Positions 23,527-34,556 of a stretch of 64,000 nucleotides of DNA are shown piece after piece. Source of the stretch: Favolaschia claudopus (Eukaryota > Basidiomycota > Agaricomycetes > Agaricales > Mycenaceae); the NCBI GenBank assembly GCA_037176885.1, contig JAWWNJ010000059.1:1302001-1366000 (forward strand), read 5' to 3'. Made by a program: the position numbers and the translations under genes. Every line of letters begins with the position of its first letter. Positions within the stretch are counted from its first letter, which is position 1. The notes below the pieces were generated by a model that worked only from the letters and a program-made list of their open reading frames with translations, searched no databases and had not been told where the DNA came from.

Positions 23527-23697
23527 ACAACTTTTGATTTGTATCGATGTACGACAAGATACTCTTCGAGGGTATAGGTAAAGGAGCGACACCAAGAGCA
23601 GTAATTAAAAGAATGTATGGTAAGCAAGCAACGAGACGATGTGGGTTGTAACGAGTAGCAAGATATCAACGTTGGAAAGAGACCATGTATTCAAAGC

Positions 23698-25284
23698 TCA
23701 AGCACCTTCAACAGCGGAAGACGATGAGCCGGCTGCGGACGAGCAGGCAGCAGTGTTGGAAGAGCTGGCGAGACGAGCGGGGAAGGTGTCGTCGTCGTCA
23801 TTACTGAAGCCAGAGGCGAAGTCGGCGCTGAAGTGGGGGTCGACATTCTCCTTGTCGCCTTCATCATCGCTGGGATCTGAATACCATATGGTCATGGCGC
23901 CGCCATCAGGATAAATGCGCTCATATTTAACCTTCCCGTCCACGCGAATGAGGTCAGGGTTTTCCTTGTAGACAGCGGCGCGACTACGGCGCAGTGGGGC
24001 GACGACAGGGGGAAGGGCTGCGACAGGGGATGGAGCAGCAGCACTGGGAGCTGTGGTGGACTGGTACAGCTCGAGCTTCCACTCGGCTCGATCCCGGGCG
24101 CGCTCCACGTCGTGGATATGGGACTGCATGACGGAGATCTGTGTGCGAAGAGCCTCGAGAGAAGCTTGCGACTGTTGAAACTGCTGCGAGAGAGTGAGGA
24201 TCTGGGTGGTCTGCGACGAGCGCTCTGCACGTTCAGCGTCGCGAGCCTGAGTGACCTTTGGATTGAAGGCTTTCGAGATCTCCTGGACGAGCTCAGGGGC
24301 GTTGATGCGAGAGCGACGAGGGGCAGGGGAAGGTGCGCGCCGAGCAACTGCGGTGTGGACGGGACCCTTCATGGAGGCGGCAACATCATCATCCGAGGAT
24401 ATGACGATGTCGGAGTCGGAGTCGGAGAGGTCGCGAGTGTCGGCACGGTTGTTGATCAGGTCCTCGATTTCATGCGCCTCTTTAACTTCCGGAGGGCAAG
24501 TACCGGAGCCGGTGGGCTTTTTCATGCGCAGAAGCTAAACAATTTGTTAGAAAGTTGGTTGAGCTGAGTTGGGATAACGCACCCGTTTGTGTCTATCCTC
24601 CAAGGACTTCGCATCGCGCTCCGGCCGATTTTTCTTCACAGCCCACCCATTGTACAGCGTCGCCACATCCTTCCATCCGTCCCTCCCCATGGGCAGAATC
24701 TTCCGAGTATATCGGGCAGCGGCCTTCTTGTCGGCTTGATTGTAGTTGTGAGCTCCCTGCGGACGACCGCGCTTTGTAGGAGGAGCATCGCTCTCGTCCT
24801 CAGAATCAGGGGAATGCTGGCGCTTCTTGCCCTTGTCCTTGCGACGAACGCCGGCAACCTTGGAGGCGGGTTTTCCAAGAACAGTAGTGGCGACTTCGAA
24901 GGGGGGCAGACGAGGAAGGCCGTTGGATTCGTAGGGGTGAAGACGGGGATCGATAGGAAGGGTGTTCGCGCCAGGGACGTTGAAGGTGGGCTGGGCACTG
25001 TCAGTTTGACGATAATAGATCAGGAATTTGTGACGCTTACCTGAGACCCCGCGCCAGGTTGGAAAGCAGGCTGCAGGGGCTGGGGCTGGGGCGCCTGGGC
25101 AGGCGCGGCCTGCATGTTTTTAATTGCTGTCAATATATCGCAAAAAAGATTGAAGACGTACAGCGGGCTCAATGACCACAGGTATCCAAGGGCCAGAGCC
25201 TTCACGGTACCAGGGGTGGCCGTCGGGGCCGTGCATGAATTGAGTGTTGTGTTGAGTGAAGGGAGGAGAAGAGGGATCAGACAT
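23698..25284 (-). CDS. Harbinger-associated Myb-like (DUF6818-type) DNA-binding protein (copy 1)
   Basis: Exons 25284-25162, 25109-25041, 24990-24583 and 24534-23698 are joined by introns of 48-52 bp, giving 478 residues. Residues 139-205 contain GRPQGAHNYNQADKK, then ILPMGRDGWKDVATLYNGWA and RPERDAKSLEDRHKR, the tryptophan-containing helices of a Myb/SANT-like domain of the kind called DUF6818 in fungi. An acidic SDSDSD run follows, then a coiled coil at about 302-358 and an acidic tail. In PIF/Harbinger elements the Myb-like partner binds the element ends and brings the transposase to DNA in the nucleus; I infer the same role. The start codon was chosen because it lies just downstream of a TATA-like TATATAA and all exons stay in frame. 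Confidence 0.85.
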
Positions 25285-25369
25285 TAAGAGTGAGAGAGAC
25301 GAAGAAAAGGCTGAAGGAGTGGAATGAACGACGAGGTCGAACTAAGGAAAGAACCAGGAGAGCACACCG

Positions 25370-25376
25370 TTATATA
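25370..25376 (-). promoter_or_regulatory. TATA box of the Myb-like gene (copy 1)
   Basis: TATATAA on the minus strand lies about 90 bp upstream of the Myb-like start codon, with pyrimidine-rich sequence between, typical of fungal promoters. Confidence 0.55.
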
Positions 25377-28300
25377 CCATCCTCTACGCAACACGTCTCG
25401 GTGCTAAATGACGCAGATGGCTGGTAACAGCGCTCGACGGCCGTCAGCGGCTCGAGTACGACCCTGCGAGCTGTGTTGGATGATGGAGAGATTTCCACTG
25501 GAGCAACAGGTCGCCGCAGGATAAGCGCCAGGGTTGCATTAAGTTTTGCGAGTGTAACGACGGGTTTGCAGTGTTTCCATCCGATTGAAGAAAGCCGATG
25601 TACGAAGTCAGGGTGTTGCGTCATGAAAGGAACTCCAATAAAGCAAGCAAGTCAGGGTAGAGTCCCCGACAACAAGCATACACTCCCCGAGACCACCGAG
25701 ATGGTGAGCGCATTAATGAGTTCATGATGGAGGCGAGCTTGTGAGGGCGGCGGTGGTGGAAGAGACCAGTTGTCACATATGTGACATGATGTCGGTGTGA
25801 GCAGCGATAGGCGTCGGATAGGCGGTTAAGTTGGTTTATTCAGCGCTGTTAAATCTGGTCGGGGGGATTTACCATTTAACAAGCTCTAGTACGCGGTAAA
25901 CGTGAGAGAAATGAGATCTGGGCCCGATGGGGTCCCCCGGCATCTCCTCCGGAAAAGCAAATATATTCCAAAAAAAATATTTAGTACTATGGGAAGTCAC
26001 CCACTATCCCATCCAGTCATACAAAATACTTGTGACAACGGCCTCAAAATAGTGTGAAAACAGGTCGCGCATATTTCACCTCCAATTTGTCCTTGTTGTT
26101 GATGCCGGTTAATGAGGAGGGTAGATATTAATAATGATAGTATATGTCGCTGAATAACTAGTAATTGATTTTGAATGCACTGGATTTGCGGAAGAGCGTG
26201 ACGCGCAGAGATTTAAGACGGACAAACAACACAAACAAACAACCACTCCTTTCCTTCGCACCACCACCACTGCCTCCATCAACTCCAAATATGAGCAGCC
26301 TTACTCTCCAGCAGCGCACCGCACTTCGGAAACAATGTCAAGCTGCTCAGAGAAGACCAGAAGAACAAGATGAAACTCCGAGATCTTCCTCTCCGCCACC
26401 TCAAACTCCTTTTCCGGATAGACTGTCCACCCTCAATCTCGGTGGCATCACTCCGAATCCAGCACATTCTCAAATGCCACCATCCCGAGCTCGAATCGCT
26501 CGATTACAACTTAGCCACCAATAGTCACCAGTGGCTACCGCAAAGTCTCTATTACTTTAGACCACAAGCCCGGAAGAGCGCGAAGCTCTTCTGCATGCTT
26601 CTGTCCTCCGCCTTACCGACTTGCACGCAAAATCCGCCCAAACGACGGCTGCGCATTACACACCATCGAAGACCCTCGAAGTGCGTGTTGTCTGATTCTT
26701 GCATTTCATTCTTAACCTGATGCATCTGGACCAGAAATTGCTGCGACCCATCATCCACGCTGCACTTCTCATGCCGAACATCAAGTATTACAGCGGCAAT
26801 TTGTCAAGCACAATCATGGTATTCACAATCAAGTCTCTCCTTTCCCTTCCCGTTTGTTGATGATGTTGTCAGACGGTGGCAGAGACGAGCAATGTCAAGC
26901 AAATGCCGAACGATGACGAGGAGCGGGATGCATTAGCGTCTTGGCTCAACAAGGAAATCAATAATGCACGTTATCAGCTGAAGAAAACCGTATGCTCCCC
27001 TTCTCTTCCTGCACTCATTATCGGCTGACAAGTTTATAAGATTGCGGAGTCTCTTACTCCGGGCAACGAGCTGAAGAATATTGCAGTCCTGACGGACCGG
27101 CTTATCTCGAAGCTGGGTAAGCAGTTCAATGCTACTCTCAGCATCTATTTGCGAGTTGCCTTCATCGTGCGTCTTTTGCTCTTTGTTACTCTCGATTGTA
27201 TCATTGGGGGAGCTTGCTCCCCCTTTATCAGAGCTGTCACCGAAAAGCAATAAGCTGTGCTCTTGCACTTTTGATGGGTATCATAACTTCTGATGTAATC
27301 GATGAAGCCGTGATAAATTGCTGTTCCACTGTAATGCCGCGATGTTCCTGCTGATCTTTCGGCAACACTGCTTGATCCTGTCTGATGAAGGGCCTGATCG
27401 GGTGCACCGGAATCTCGGCCGAAAACTTTCCAGAACTTGAAAGAAGTGGTCCTGTTGTGCCCTTTTTGGACATCATTCGTCACTAAATTATGCTGTATAG
27501 AGTAATTCATACCGATTCTCAAATTCTATGAAGCGAGAGTGGCCAAAAAACTACAAGTGCAAAAGATGTATACATTCTGCAGTTGAACCAGAATATTTCG
27601 ATCGCAAGTTCTGAATGTTCAATTTGATTTGTCTTCTCAACATTTCGCCACTCTTCGGCTGGAAAATATATCTTTGGCCATAGACTAGTCCTTCTATAGT
27701 CTCACCAAGTCAGACTCTACAAGATTTATGATAGTCGATAAATCTATTATATAGAGTCTGAACTTGATGGCGCCTGTCATCCAAGACCTCGGATTCTGTG
27801 ACACACGTGCCAGTTCACACGGTCGGATAAGGAAATGACACGTCGTTCGGAAAACTTGGCGGTCCAACTTGAGCCCAATATGGAGCTTGTTGGCTGCATA
27901 AAGGGCTTGGAACCCCACATTTACACTTGCCGGGGCTAATATTTACCACTGTGAAGCATCTGGGACTTTGGGCGGGGTCGTAACCAGTACGTATGCCGAA
28001 GATACTGTACTTATTCCATGAACACAATATTGCTTGATGATTATGGTCCTAAAGCGTAAAAGAGCACTGAATTATGTCTATCTATGGGCTGGGCAGTCTT
28101 TCAATACTTCTCTAGGCTTGCGAAGCCTTCACAGTGGGTCGTCGCTGCGTACCACAGCACCGACGCGCATACGTGTCATGCCCCATTGGGGCGTGGGGAA
28201 ATGCACATGATGTTACAGCCGTGACAAAACCGAGGTCCGGGTCGAACCCCGCCAACAATTTCAGACTAGTCCTTCTATGGCAATTTAGAGACGCAATTGA

Positions 28301-28642
28301 GTGGGAAAGCTCGGGGTCCAAAATTTTGGAACCGGATTTGAACCGGATTCTGATGCACCCGATCAGGCCCGAAAGCATGTGCTGCATGCCACTGATTGAC
28401 CCGAGTTCATAGGTTTCTTAGTCTTTCTAGCTATTGAATGTGTATTGAACGACTATCTTCAAAGGAGTATATAAAGTCTTGTTACGAGACTATTGAATGT
28501 GTACTATTAAGTAGAGCAGGGAGGTATACTTTGCCGAAATCATAAGGAACCATACCGAGAATTTTACATCAATTTCTTCCGCCCTGTTCCCAACGTTTTG
28601 TACTTCTCTGATTGCAGGATTAGTAGAACTGGTATGAATCTA

Positions 28643-30135
28643 TTGAGAAACCCGGTTTCTCGGTCCGTTGTCAAGCACCCGGGTTTCTCGAAGAAACCCC
28701 GCGAACGGAACTGATGCTGGCGGACGGCAGAGTTCCCGGCTTGAACTCTGAATGCCCACAGCAAGCCCACAGTAGTTGAAAACACAAGAAAGCATTTGAA
28801 GACTACTTCACTGAGTGGCGGATATTCTTTTACGTCTAGAGTACGATATTTAGACGATTACTGTCTGCGCGCCGGCCGTAATGCCGAAATTCCTCTTCAA
28901 AGCTGAATATTGAAATGATTTAGAAAATGGTAGTTTCGGAAGCTCTAGGTAAGGGTTTGAAAGGCTGGGATAAAGACCCCCCTTCACACACAACTGAAGT
29001 TCGACCCTCAGCATACACAAGTCGTTGCGCTCTTACGAAAGCTTGATTAGATCAAGATCTAATGTGCGGCATTGTCCGGCAAGCCTGTTAACCTGCACAA
29101 TTGAAGCTGGAATGCCCTTGAATTTGGTTTTAGTACAGTGTCAAGCATCACATCACGGTTCCTTTTTTGACAGGGAACGGCATCAAAAGTTGAACTCGAA
29201 ACTACATTATGCCGTCATCACCATTCAACTGAAAAACAGTGTAAAACGTCTCTATGGATGTGTAGCAACTCATCTTGTGCTTTGCAAGGCAATTGAACAA
29301 GTTTTTGTATTTTCACCTCCGAAAAAGTGAAACAAACCCTAATGATAGCTGATGCCATCATCAAATTCCCATATCGGTTAGGGTTAAGGTCACGTGCGTC
29401 CCGGACTTTGCCGCCCCAACGTTCGGCGGATCACCCAGGTAGGTCAGAGCAGGCGCCCGGTCACTACCAAATATGTCCGTCGGAATTTGGCTGATTTACT
29501 CTATTTTTTGACGTTGATGGCGCTCTGGAGACGTCAAAAAAGCCGATTTTTCCCTCGAAGTTGCGGGAAACGCTTAGTTTTGAGCAGCTGCTTCACTTCA
29601 GCTACCCAGAACCTCCTTCCTGTGGCTGGTTCGCGAAATAGACCTCTGACGTTGTTTTACTCTATGAGGGCTACGGACCTAGAGTATATGATAGTGACCG
29701 GGGGCCTGTCAGAGCAGACTCGGCTACACTCGGCTACCACTTTTTCTGGGTTTCTGCATGACTACTGAACACATCTGGCCTCAATCCATCCAAAATTAGA
29801 GCCAAAAGCATGATTTTATTTTTTCCAGACGCGAAAAAAGTGAAACACCGTGGGAAAAAAGTGAGTTCTCGACGCCAAACGCATTCTTTTGGTCGGTTTC
29901 CTTCTTTAGAAAATCAGAAATAAATCACAAAAATTTATGTTCGGCCGAAAAAGCAGTGTTGGAGAAGTGATGCTTGGCACTGTATGTGTCTAAGCCTCTA
30001 GTGAGCTTCTTTCTCTGCAGAATGACCTCCAACCAGATTCAGTTTGCCGAACTGGGGTTTCTTGTTAGGATTGTCCGCGGGTTTCTCAAAAATTTCCTTA
30101 TATGGGAGGGTTTCTCAAGAAACCGGGTTTCCCAA
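28643..30135. mobile_element. TA-flanked TIR element inside the intron insertion
   Basis: Left TTGAGAAACCCGGTTTCT and right (reverse complement) TTGGGAAACCCGGTTTCT are flanked by TA on both sides, with similar sequence (AATC, GATT) beyond. The 1.5-kb interval includes dispersed repeat R copy 2 and no intact gene. Several further GGGTTTCTCGAAGAAACC-type inverted motifs lie near both ends. Confidence 0.5.
29171..29990 (+). repeat. Dispersed repeat R, copy 2 (longest)
   Basis: It starts GGGAACGGCATCAAAAGTTG and shares ordered blocks with 6108-6512 (inverted) and 46224-46806, including the CACCGTGGGAAAAA block and AGGCAGTGTTGGAGAAGTG-like sequence at the end. The three copies differ by internal deletions. 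It is non-coding as far as can be seen. Confidence 0.75.
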
Positions 30136-30805
30136 TAGATTAATCCAGTAGAACTGTATGTAGAAGACTCTGAATCTAAGTCTTAAGAAGACCGTCTGAA
30201 TTCGAATTTGCAGCAAAATCAGTTGAACAGTTCGGCCTCAAAAGTATCCGCGTCTGTTATTTGCGCAAGGTCGCCCTACTGTAGGCCAGAAACTGGCATA
30301 CAAATCATATTGATCTCTTTACATTAGCGTGCCGAAATTGTGAAGAATCACAAAGCCGACAAATTCTGGGCAGCAGCAGACGACGAACTCGAGAAGATGC
30401 ATAACCGTGGACCTCAAGGATTTGTGGAGTCAGTCGCCGGTCATATTCTCTTCTTTTATTTTGCCACTGACCGCCGTTCTATAAATCCTCAGCGACTTGA
30501 CGACTTTGTATGAAGAAGACATCGAAGCACATGGTGATCCCGCCAATTCCAAGTGCACACCGAGCACCGAGATAGTCGGTGACTAGAAACCGCGCTGGTA
30601 CCAACCGCTACATGACAATGTTTCCAAGATTCAGCGCATCAAGATTCGGACCGCGTCTAAGCGGAAGCGAGGCGATGAGGAAGAGGATGAGGAGGACAAT
30701 GATGGTAAAGAGCCGGCTGACAAAAGCGGGGAGGAACAGGAAAATGAGGATCCTAATAGTAACGGCGGTTGGCAGGCCGGGGAAGAGGACGAAGAGGATC
30801 AATGA

Positions 30806-31439
30806 AATTATTACATATCATTTGAAATTATATCCTTGCTTCTCAATTTCACGCCATTATGGTTTTGAAGTGTGTCTCATTTATGTAAATCAGTATTCGG
30901 TTCAGAATATGGTACAAAATCAGTACGATCTTTGTGCGCAATTTGGTTCTCTGGCTAGTCCCTACAACAGCTCGGTAACACATCGTAAACGATACGGATT
31001 TGAGCTCAAATTGATATCGTGATCTATTTGAGACCAAATTGATACGCCGAATGCAATGAGTTTTGGCCTCAAAACTGCCTCTATTTGAGACCAACTCCGG
31101 ACTTCAAATGAGGCTCGTCTTTGAGATCATATTGATCTCAGCCCGGATTGGTGGTGTAGAAGGGCCGCACAAGAGGAAAAATGTCCAAAAATGGCGAAAA
31201 TCAGCCAAAATTGCTGTTTTGTGGGCCTTCTAGCGACACATCCCCTGTATATTTTTCGACCATTCAAGGCTGTAGATGCATTAGAGGTTTGAGGGCTACA
31301 ATCTGGCCGATTCAGATTTCCGCGGAAATAATCCTACGTCAGGCTAAAATTTGGGGATTTCGCCATTGCTGGCTGTAGAAGAACAAATCACAATATTTTG
31401 ATCCCATCATTACTATAGCTACATCCGCGTAGATGTTCT
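30806..31439. other. Intergenic with short ATTTGAGACCAA repeats
   Basis: Between 31020 and 31140 TATTTGAGACCAA occurs twice, and related TTGAT(A/C)T motifs are frequent. No gene recognised. Confidence 0.4.
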
Positions 31440-32046
31440 CAACATGAGTAAGAGGTAGAGGAAAACTCGGGATTGAGTTCCACAAACAAATTCAGAGAGT
31501 TTATATATCCACTCTGATTTGAGACATACCTCTGTTCCGCATGAATCAAGACGATATCCGCAGAGAATACGTCAATGTCTTCCTCGGGTAATTTCCCAGA
31601 CCCGAGCGGAAGTTCAGAAATCTCAGATATTCCGAGAGACTCAAAATAATCCTGTAAGGCGGTGAGATGACTCGCCTGAGAGTATGGCATCCAAGACCAA
31701 TCCCCGGATTGCCATTGAACTTCAAAGACGGCCGTCTCGAGTGCCCCACAATTTTATCAATCGCCCATTCGTGGGTTGTTGCATTGGTGGAAACATCCAG
31801 CTGAGTTTCCAGCCCCCCTGGGAAGCGGCGGTCATCATTCGGCACATGGATCCGAAGTAATGAAGAGTGAGAAACATTGTGTACACCGCGTTGTTTCATA
31901 TTAAGAGGCAGTTCAATCTGAAATGAATTATTCTCGAAGTCTCGGAGAATGCGGTAAGGACCAATGAATTTAGGAATTAGCCTACGAGCTAATCCCTTCT
32001 CAAATTTGAGGTTTTTGGTTGGAAGATAAACCAAGTCTCCTTGCAC
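31440..32046 (-). pseudogene. Ty3/gypsy integrase C-terminus with chromodomain-like end
   Basis: The minus strand encodes GDLVYLPTKNLKFEKGLARRLIPKFIGPYRI and FQIELPLNMKQRGVHNVSHSSLLR, the GPY/F-type C-terminal region of Ty3/gypsy integrases. After WAIDKIVGH the frame shifts by one, and the other frame gives VFEVQWQSGDWSWMPYSQ, the core of a chromodomain, which in such elements guides integration to marked chromatin. The catalytic integrase core, RT and LTRs are missing, and the upstream end stops at 32046. It is a decayed fragment with one frameshift. Confidence 0.85.
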
Positions 32047-32623
32047 AAAAGGTGCGGCTTGCCTTCGCCTATGTCATCTCAAGGTGGGTTCAAGGTTGAT
32101 GGGCCATCACCTCAAGGTACAGTGGCTGCAGAAAACAATGCAACAAGGCGTTTCGAGTCATTGACGTGGTCTCTGGGCTCAAACAAAGTGCAGGACATGA
32201 AATCTGAGTGAAATGAAAATTTTTGAGCGAACGACCTAATTACCATATATGGTAATCGAGCCACAGTGAATTTTTTCATGTGTTTTTTTACACCGCACTT
32301 TTCAGCGGTGAACCCTACAGGAAAATAAGCATCATAGGATGAAAGTACTCCTAAAGACGATCTCAGTCATATCTGACTTTACCTAGTTTGCTGCCGATCT
32401 GAGCCCGTAATAGTTGCTGTAAGATGGCCATTTTGGCCTAAAAATGCCAGATTTATTCAAAAAATGACCAAAATGACCATCTTCAAGCAGCCATTGCGGG
32501 TCCAAAGCTGTAGAAATCTAGGTAAAGTAACATATGACTGAGGTCGTATTTGCGAGTACTTTCGACCTATGAAGACCGTTTCTCGGTGGGGTGTAGCACT
32601 GAAAAGTGCCCTGTTTATAAATA

Positions 32624-34499
32624 TGGCGGTTAAAGTGCACATTTAATTATTCCCCCCAAATGTATGTAATTTTCGGTGATCCCCCGTATAAATGGGGGTT
32701 TTGACGTAAATCCCCCCAGAAAGACATGTCCGAAGTCGCCAAATTCATTTGGGGGGAAATTGCGGAATTCCCCCCATTTAAAGTTGCGAAGTAAAAATCC
32801 CCCCAAATGTAAACTTGTGTCAATTTTTTTTTCTTTGCAGAGACGAACAATTAGATTGAGAAATAGAGTAATATGGTAGTAGGAATATGAATGAGCGGAT
32901 CCATTGTTGGCAGTGCGGAGCCAACATATGTATTATCAAATAACTATGAGTGGAATTCACTATGGGGAGAATGAATGTAGCATGTGAGCTTGCAACTACG
33001 GAATCTGTAGGTCAAGAACGAGTTCAGAGATGCCTACAAAGTCGATGAGTTCAGCGAGTATCTTGAAATCAAAGTAATTGATGCAAACCTTCCATATGTA
33101 ACAATGTGTCCATTCTCGATACGTACAGTTGCTCGAATAGGTTCGTGTGTCTGCAGCAGTATAGAAAGACATGCTGAGGCCCAATATAAATTGTAGTCAA
33201 AGCTCTGGACCGAAATACCGCGTGTTGTCGAGCAAGTGATATAATCTGCACTCCGCCGCTATCAAACTATGAATCCACGTAGATTCTGATGATGAAATAC
33301 CTATCTAAGCTACAATAATATGTGTTGCAGCTCACAGTACTATACCCCAACTCGACAGATTCCCTGAAATAGTATTTGAAGAGAAAGAGAGTCCGCGAGC
33401 GGGGCGATACGGTCACGTGATCGTGTTTCAATGTCATTAATCGTGTTTACTCGGATTGAAACTTCTCGGGAAGTAACCTATCTTATCAACAGTATAATAA
33501 GCTACTAATCTGCATCTGGAGCTTCCTTGAAGTAGCAGTCCAGTCCACAACAACAACTTGCGCTCGCTTTAACCTTTCAAAATCTCCAGTATTGTCTAAA
33601 TACTATCTCGATAGATTGGTTTGATGCCGAGGCCCAGAGCGACGATCTTCCGCCTCTGAACCCGGCCATGCCGACCTCGTCATTCAGTTACGACCCCAAT
33701 ACCAATTCCGGACACGCACCATACACTGGCACCGGACCCAGTTCCTCAAAGCAAGCGACTCGCTCTGTCCCTTCAGGCTCGCGCAACCCTCGCTTCAATT
33801 GTTCCACGGGTCCATCATCTCGACGCCCCTCCGCTTCTCGACCTCTTCACACAGCGCCGGCCGAGAACGAGGATGTCTTCCAAACGTATCCGGCGCCGCG
33901 GCCGCGCCGGGGATTTACGTTCCGGAGGCGAAAGTTAATATTTGGAACCAATTCAAGTGATGTCGTCCTTTCACCTCGCGGTAATATATCTCTCATTGGT
34001 CAGCTACGCCCTTTGATCCGTCGTTCCTTGCTCTATTATCTTATCTTACCTAGTTGCGCTACTAATCATTGAAATCCACGCTCGTTACCTACATCTAGCT
34101 CTCTCTCTCCTGTACATTCACTACTCAATACTGCTACATATTCACCCTGCCGACCGTCACCGTCCGCTCGTTATCTCGATATTTTCCTTATAGTACATAC
34201 CGCTTATGTTCGTACATAGTCGCTACTCTAATTTACAATGTAATAGTTTGCCTTGACCGTGAAAACTTACAATGAAACCTTGGGTACATTTGGAGGGATT
34301 TTTTGCTCGACTTCATTTGGGGGGATTTTGACTTCGCGACTTTAAATGGGGGGAATTCCGCAATTTCCCCCCAAATGAATTTGGCGACTTCGGACATGTC
34401 TTTCTGGGGGGATTTACGTCAAAACCCCCATTTATACGGGGGATCACCGAAAATTACATACATTCGGGGGGAATAATTAAATGTGCACTTTAACCGCCA
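32624..34499. mobile_element. Long-TIR element E3 (TGGCGGTTA ends), 1,876 bp
   Basis: It starts TGGCGGTTAAAGTGCAC and ends with the reverse complement, TA on both sides. The TIRs are about 190-210 bp and nearly perfect, with recurring CCCCCCAAATG and GGGGGGA motifs spaced along them. The first 30 bp resemble element E1 (TGGCGGTCCAAATGCAC), but the inner arrays are quite different. The insertion interrupts element F, which fixes both borders. A short coding-like stretch lies inside at 33630-33960. No transposase. Confidence 0.8.
33627..33962 (+). pseudogene. Possible captured gene fragment inside E3
   Basis: The frame beginning WFDAEAQSDDLPPLNPAMP runs about 110 codons, rich in Ser, Pro and Thr, and ends in a basic GFTFRRRK stretch. 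The DNA is clearly GC-richer than the surrounding element. No family is recognised, and there is no obvious start or splice pattern, so it could be an exon carried by the element or chance. Confidence 0.3.
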
Positions 34500-34556
34500 T
34501 ATATAAATCCCTTAAAAAATTCATTACACTCGAATTACTATATATGGTCATGGGGT

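Larger units (their letters stand above)
21941..26002 (+). mobile_element. PIF/Harbinger transposon, copy 1 (4,062 bp)
   Basis: Terminal inverted repeats start GGGTGACTTCCCATAG, then C or T, then ACTAAAT, at both ends. The trinucleotide ACT precedes the left end and follows the right end. Inside are two convergent genes: a DDE transposase (22169-23526, plus strand) and a Myb-like protein (25284-23698, minus strand), the two-gene plan of PIF/Harbinger elements. Copy 2 at 49302-53363 is the exact mirror (coordinates sum to 75304). By eye only two base differences were noticed, one at about 22071 and one in the left terminal 50 bp. Near-identity and intact genes imply recent insertion. Confidence 0.95.
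27206..30312 (+). mobile_element. Helitron-like composite insertion in an intron
   Basis: The left border is ATTGGGGGAGCTTGCTCC, part of an 18-bp perfect palindrome, followed by TTTATCAGAGC and CACCGAAAAGCAATAAGC. The right border is the hairpin CTGTAGGCCAG-AAA-CTGGCATACA followed by AATCAT. Both borders recur at 63183 and 63795-63838. A 5' palindrome and a 3' hairpin without terminal inverted repeats point to a rolling-circle (Helitron-like) element, though the canonical TC start and CTRR end are not seen. It carries other repeats (28643-30135, 29171-29990) and no transposase. Confidence 0.45.
26291..30805 (+). pseudogene. Host-type gene of unknown function split by a 3.1-kb insertion in an intron
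   Basis: Supported exons are 26291-26521 (approximate end), 26561-26680, 26735-26818, 26873-26989, 27041-27166, 30328-30428 and 30493-30805. Exons 2-5 keep frame: SPEEREALLHASVLRLTDLH, KLLRPIIHAALLMP, ERDALASWLNKEINNA, then LTPGNELKNIAVLTDRLI. The next exon continues RAEIVKNHKADKFWAAADDE and GPQGFVDDLTTLYEEDIEA, followed by a lysine/arginine cluster (SKRKR) and a long acidic tail. The intron between 27166 and 30328 is 3,161 bp instead of about 55 bp, because mobile DNA sits in it. A TAG at 30584-30586 interrupts the last exon, and exon 1 ends in a TAG before any good donor, so the gene is probably dead. I do not know the family; the tail suggests a nuclear protein. Confidence 0.65.
32241..34556. 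mobile_element. Inverted-repeat element F, interrupted by E3
   Basis: The left arm (32241-32440) and right arm (32460-32621 plus 34502-34556) match in reverse complement: ACCATATATGGTAATCGAG against GACCATATATAGTAATTCGA, both followed by GAATTTTTT, then GCACTTTTCAG, GAAAGTACTC and CTCAGTCATAT. The match continues across the E3 insertion, so F was a foldback MITE of about 440 bp before E3 entered near its right end. No gene. Confidence 0.7.

Noticed and set aside
24112..25044. Plus-strand frames of 151 codons opposite the Myb-like gene
   Set aside because: They are antisense shadows of well-supported exons and reappear identically in the other Harbinger copy.
25370..25624. 84-codon frame upstream of the Myb-like gene
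   Set aside because: It ends over the TATA box and leader of that gene. There is no domain; it is kept only because the two transposon copies are identical.
28197..28260. GGGTCGAACCCC resembling a tRNA T-arm
   Set aside because: No matching A box, acceptor stem or cloverleaf could be built around it.
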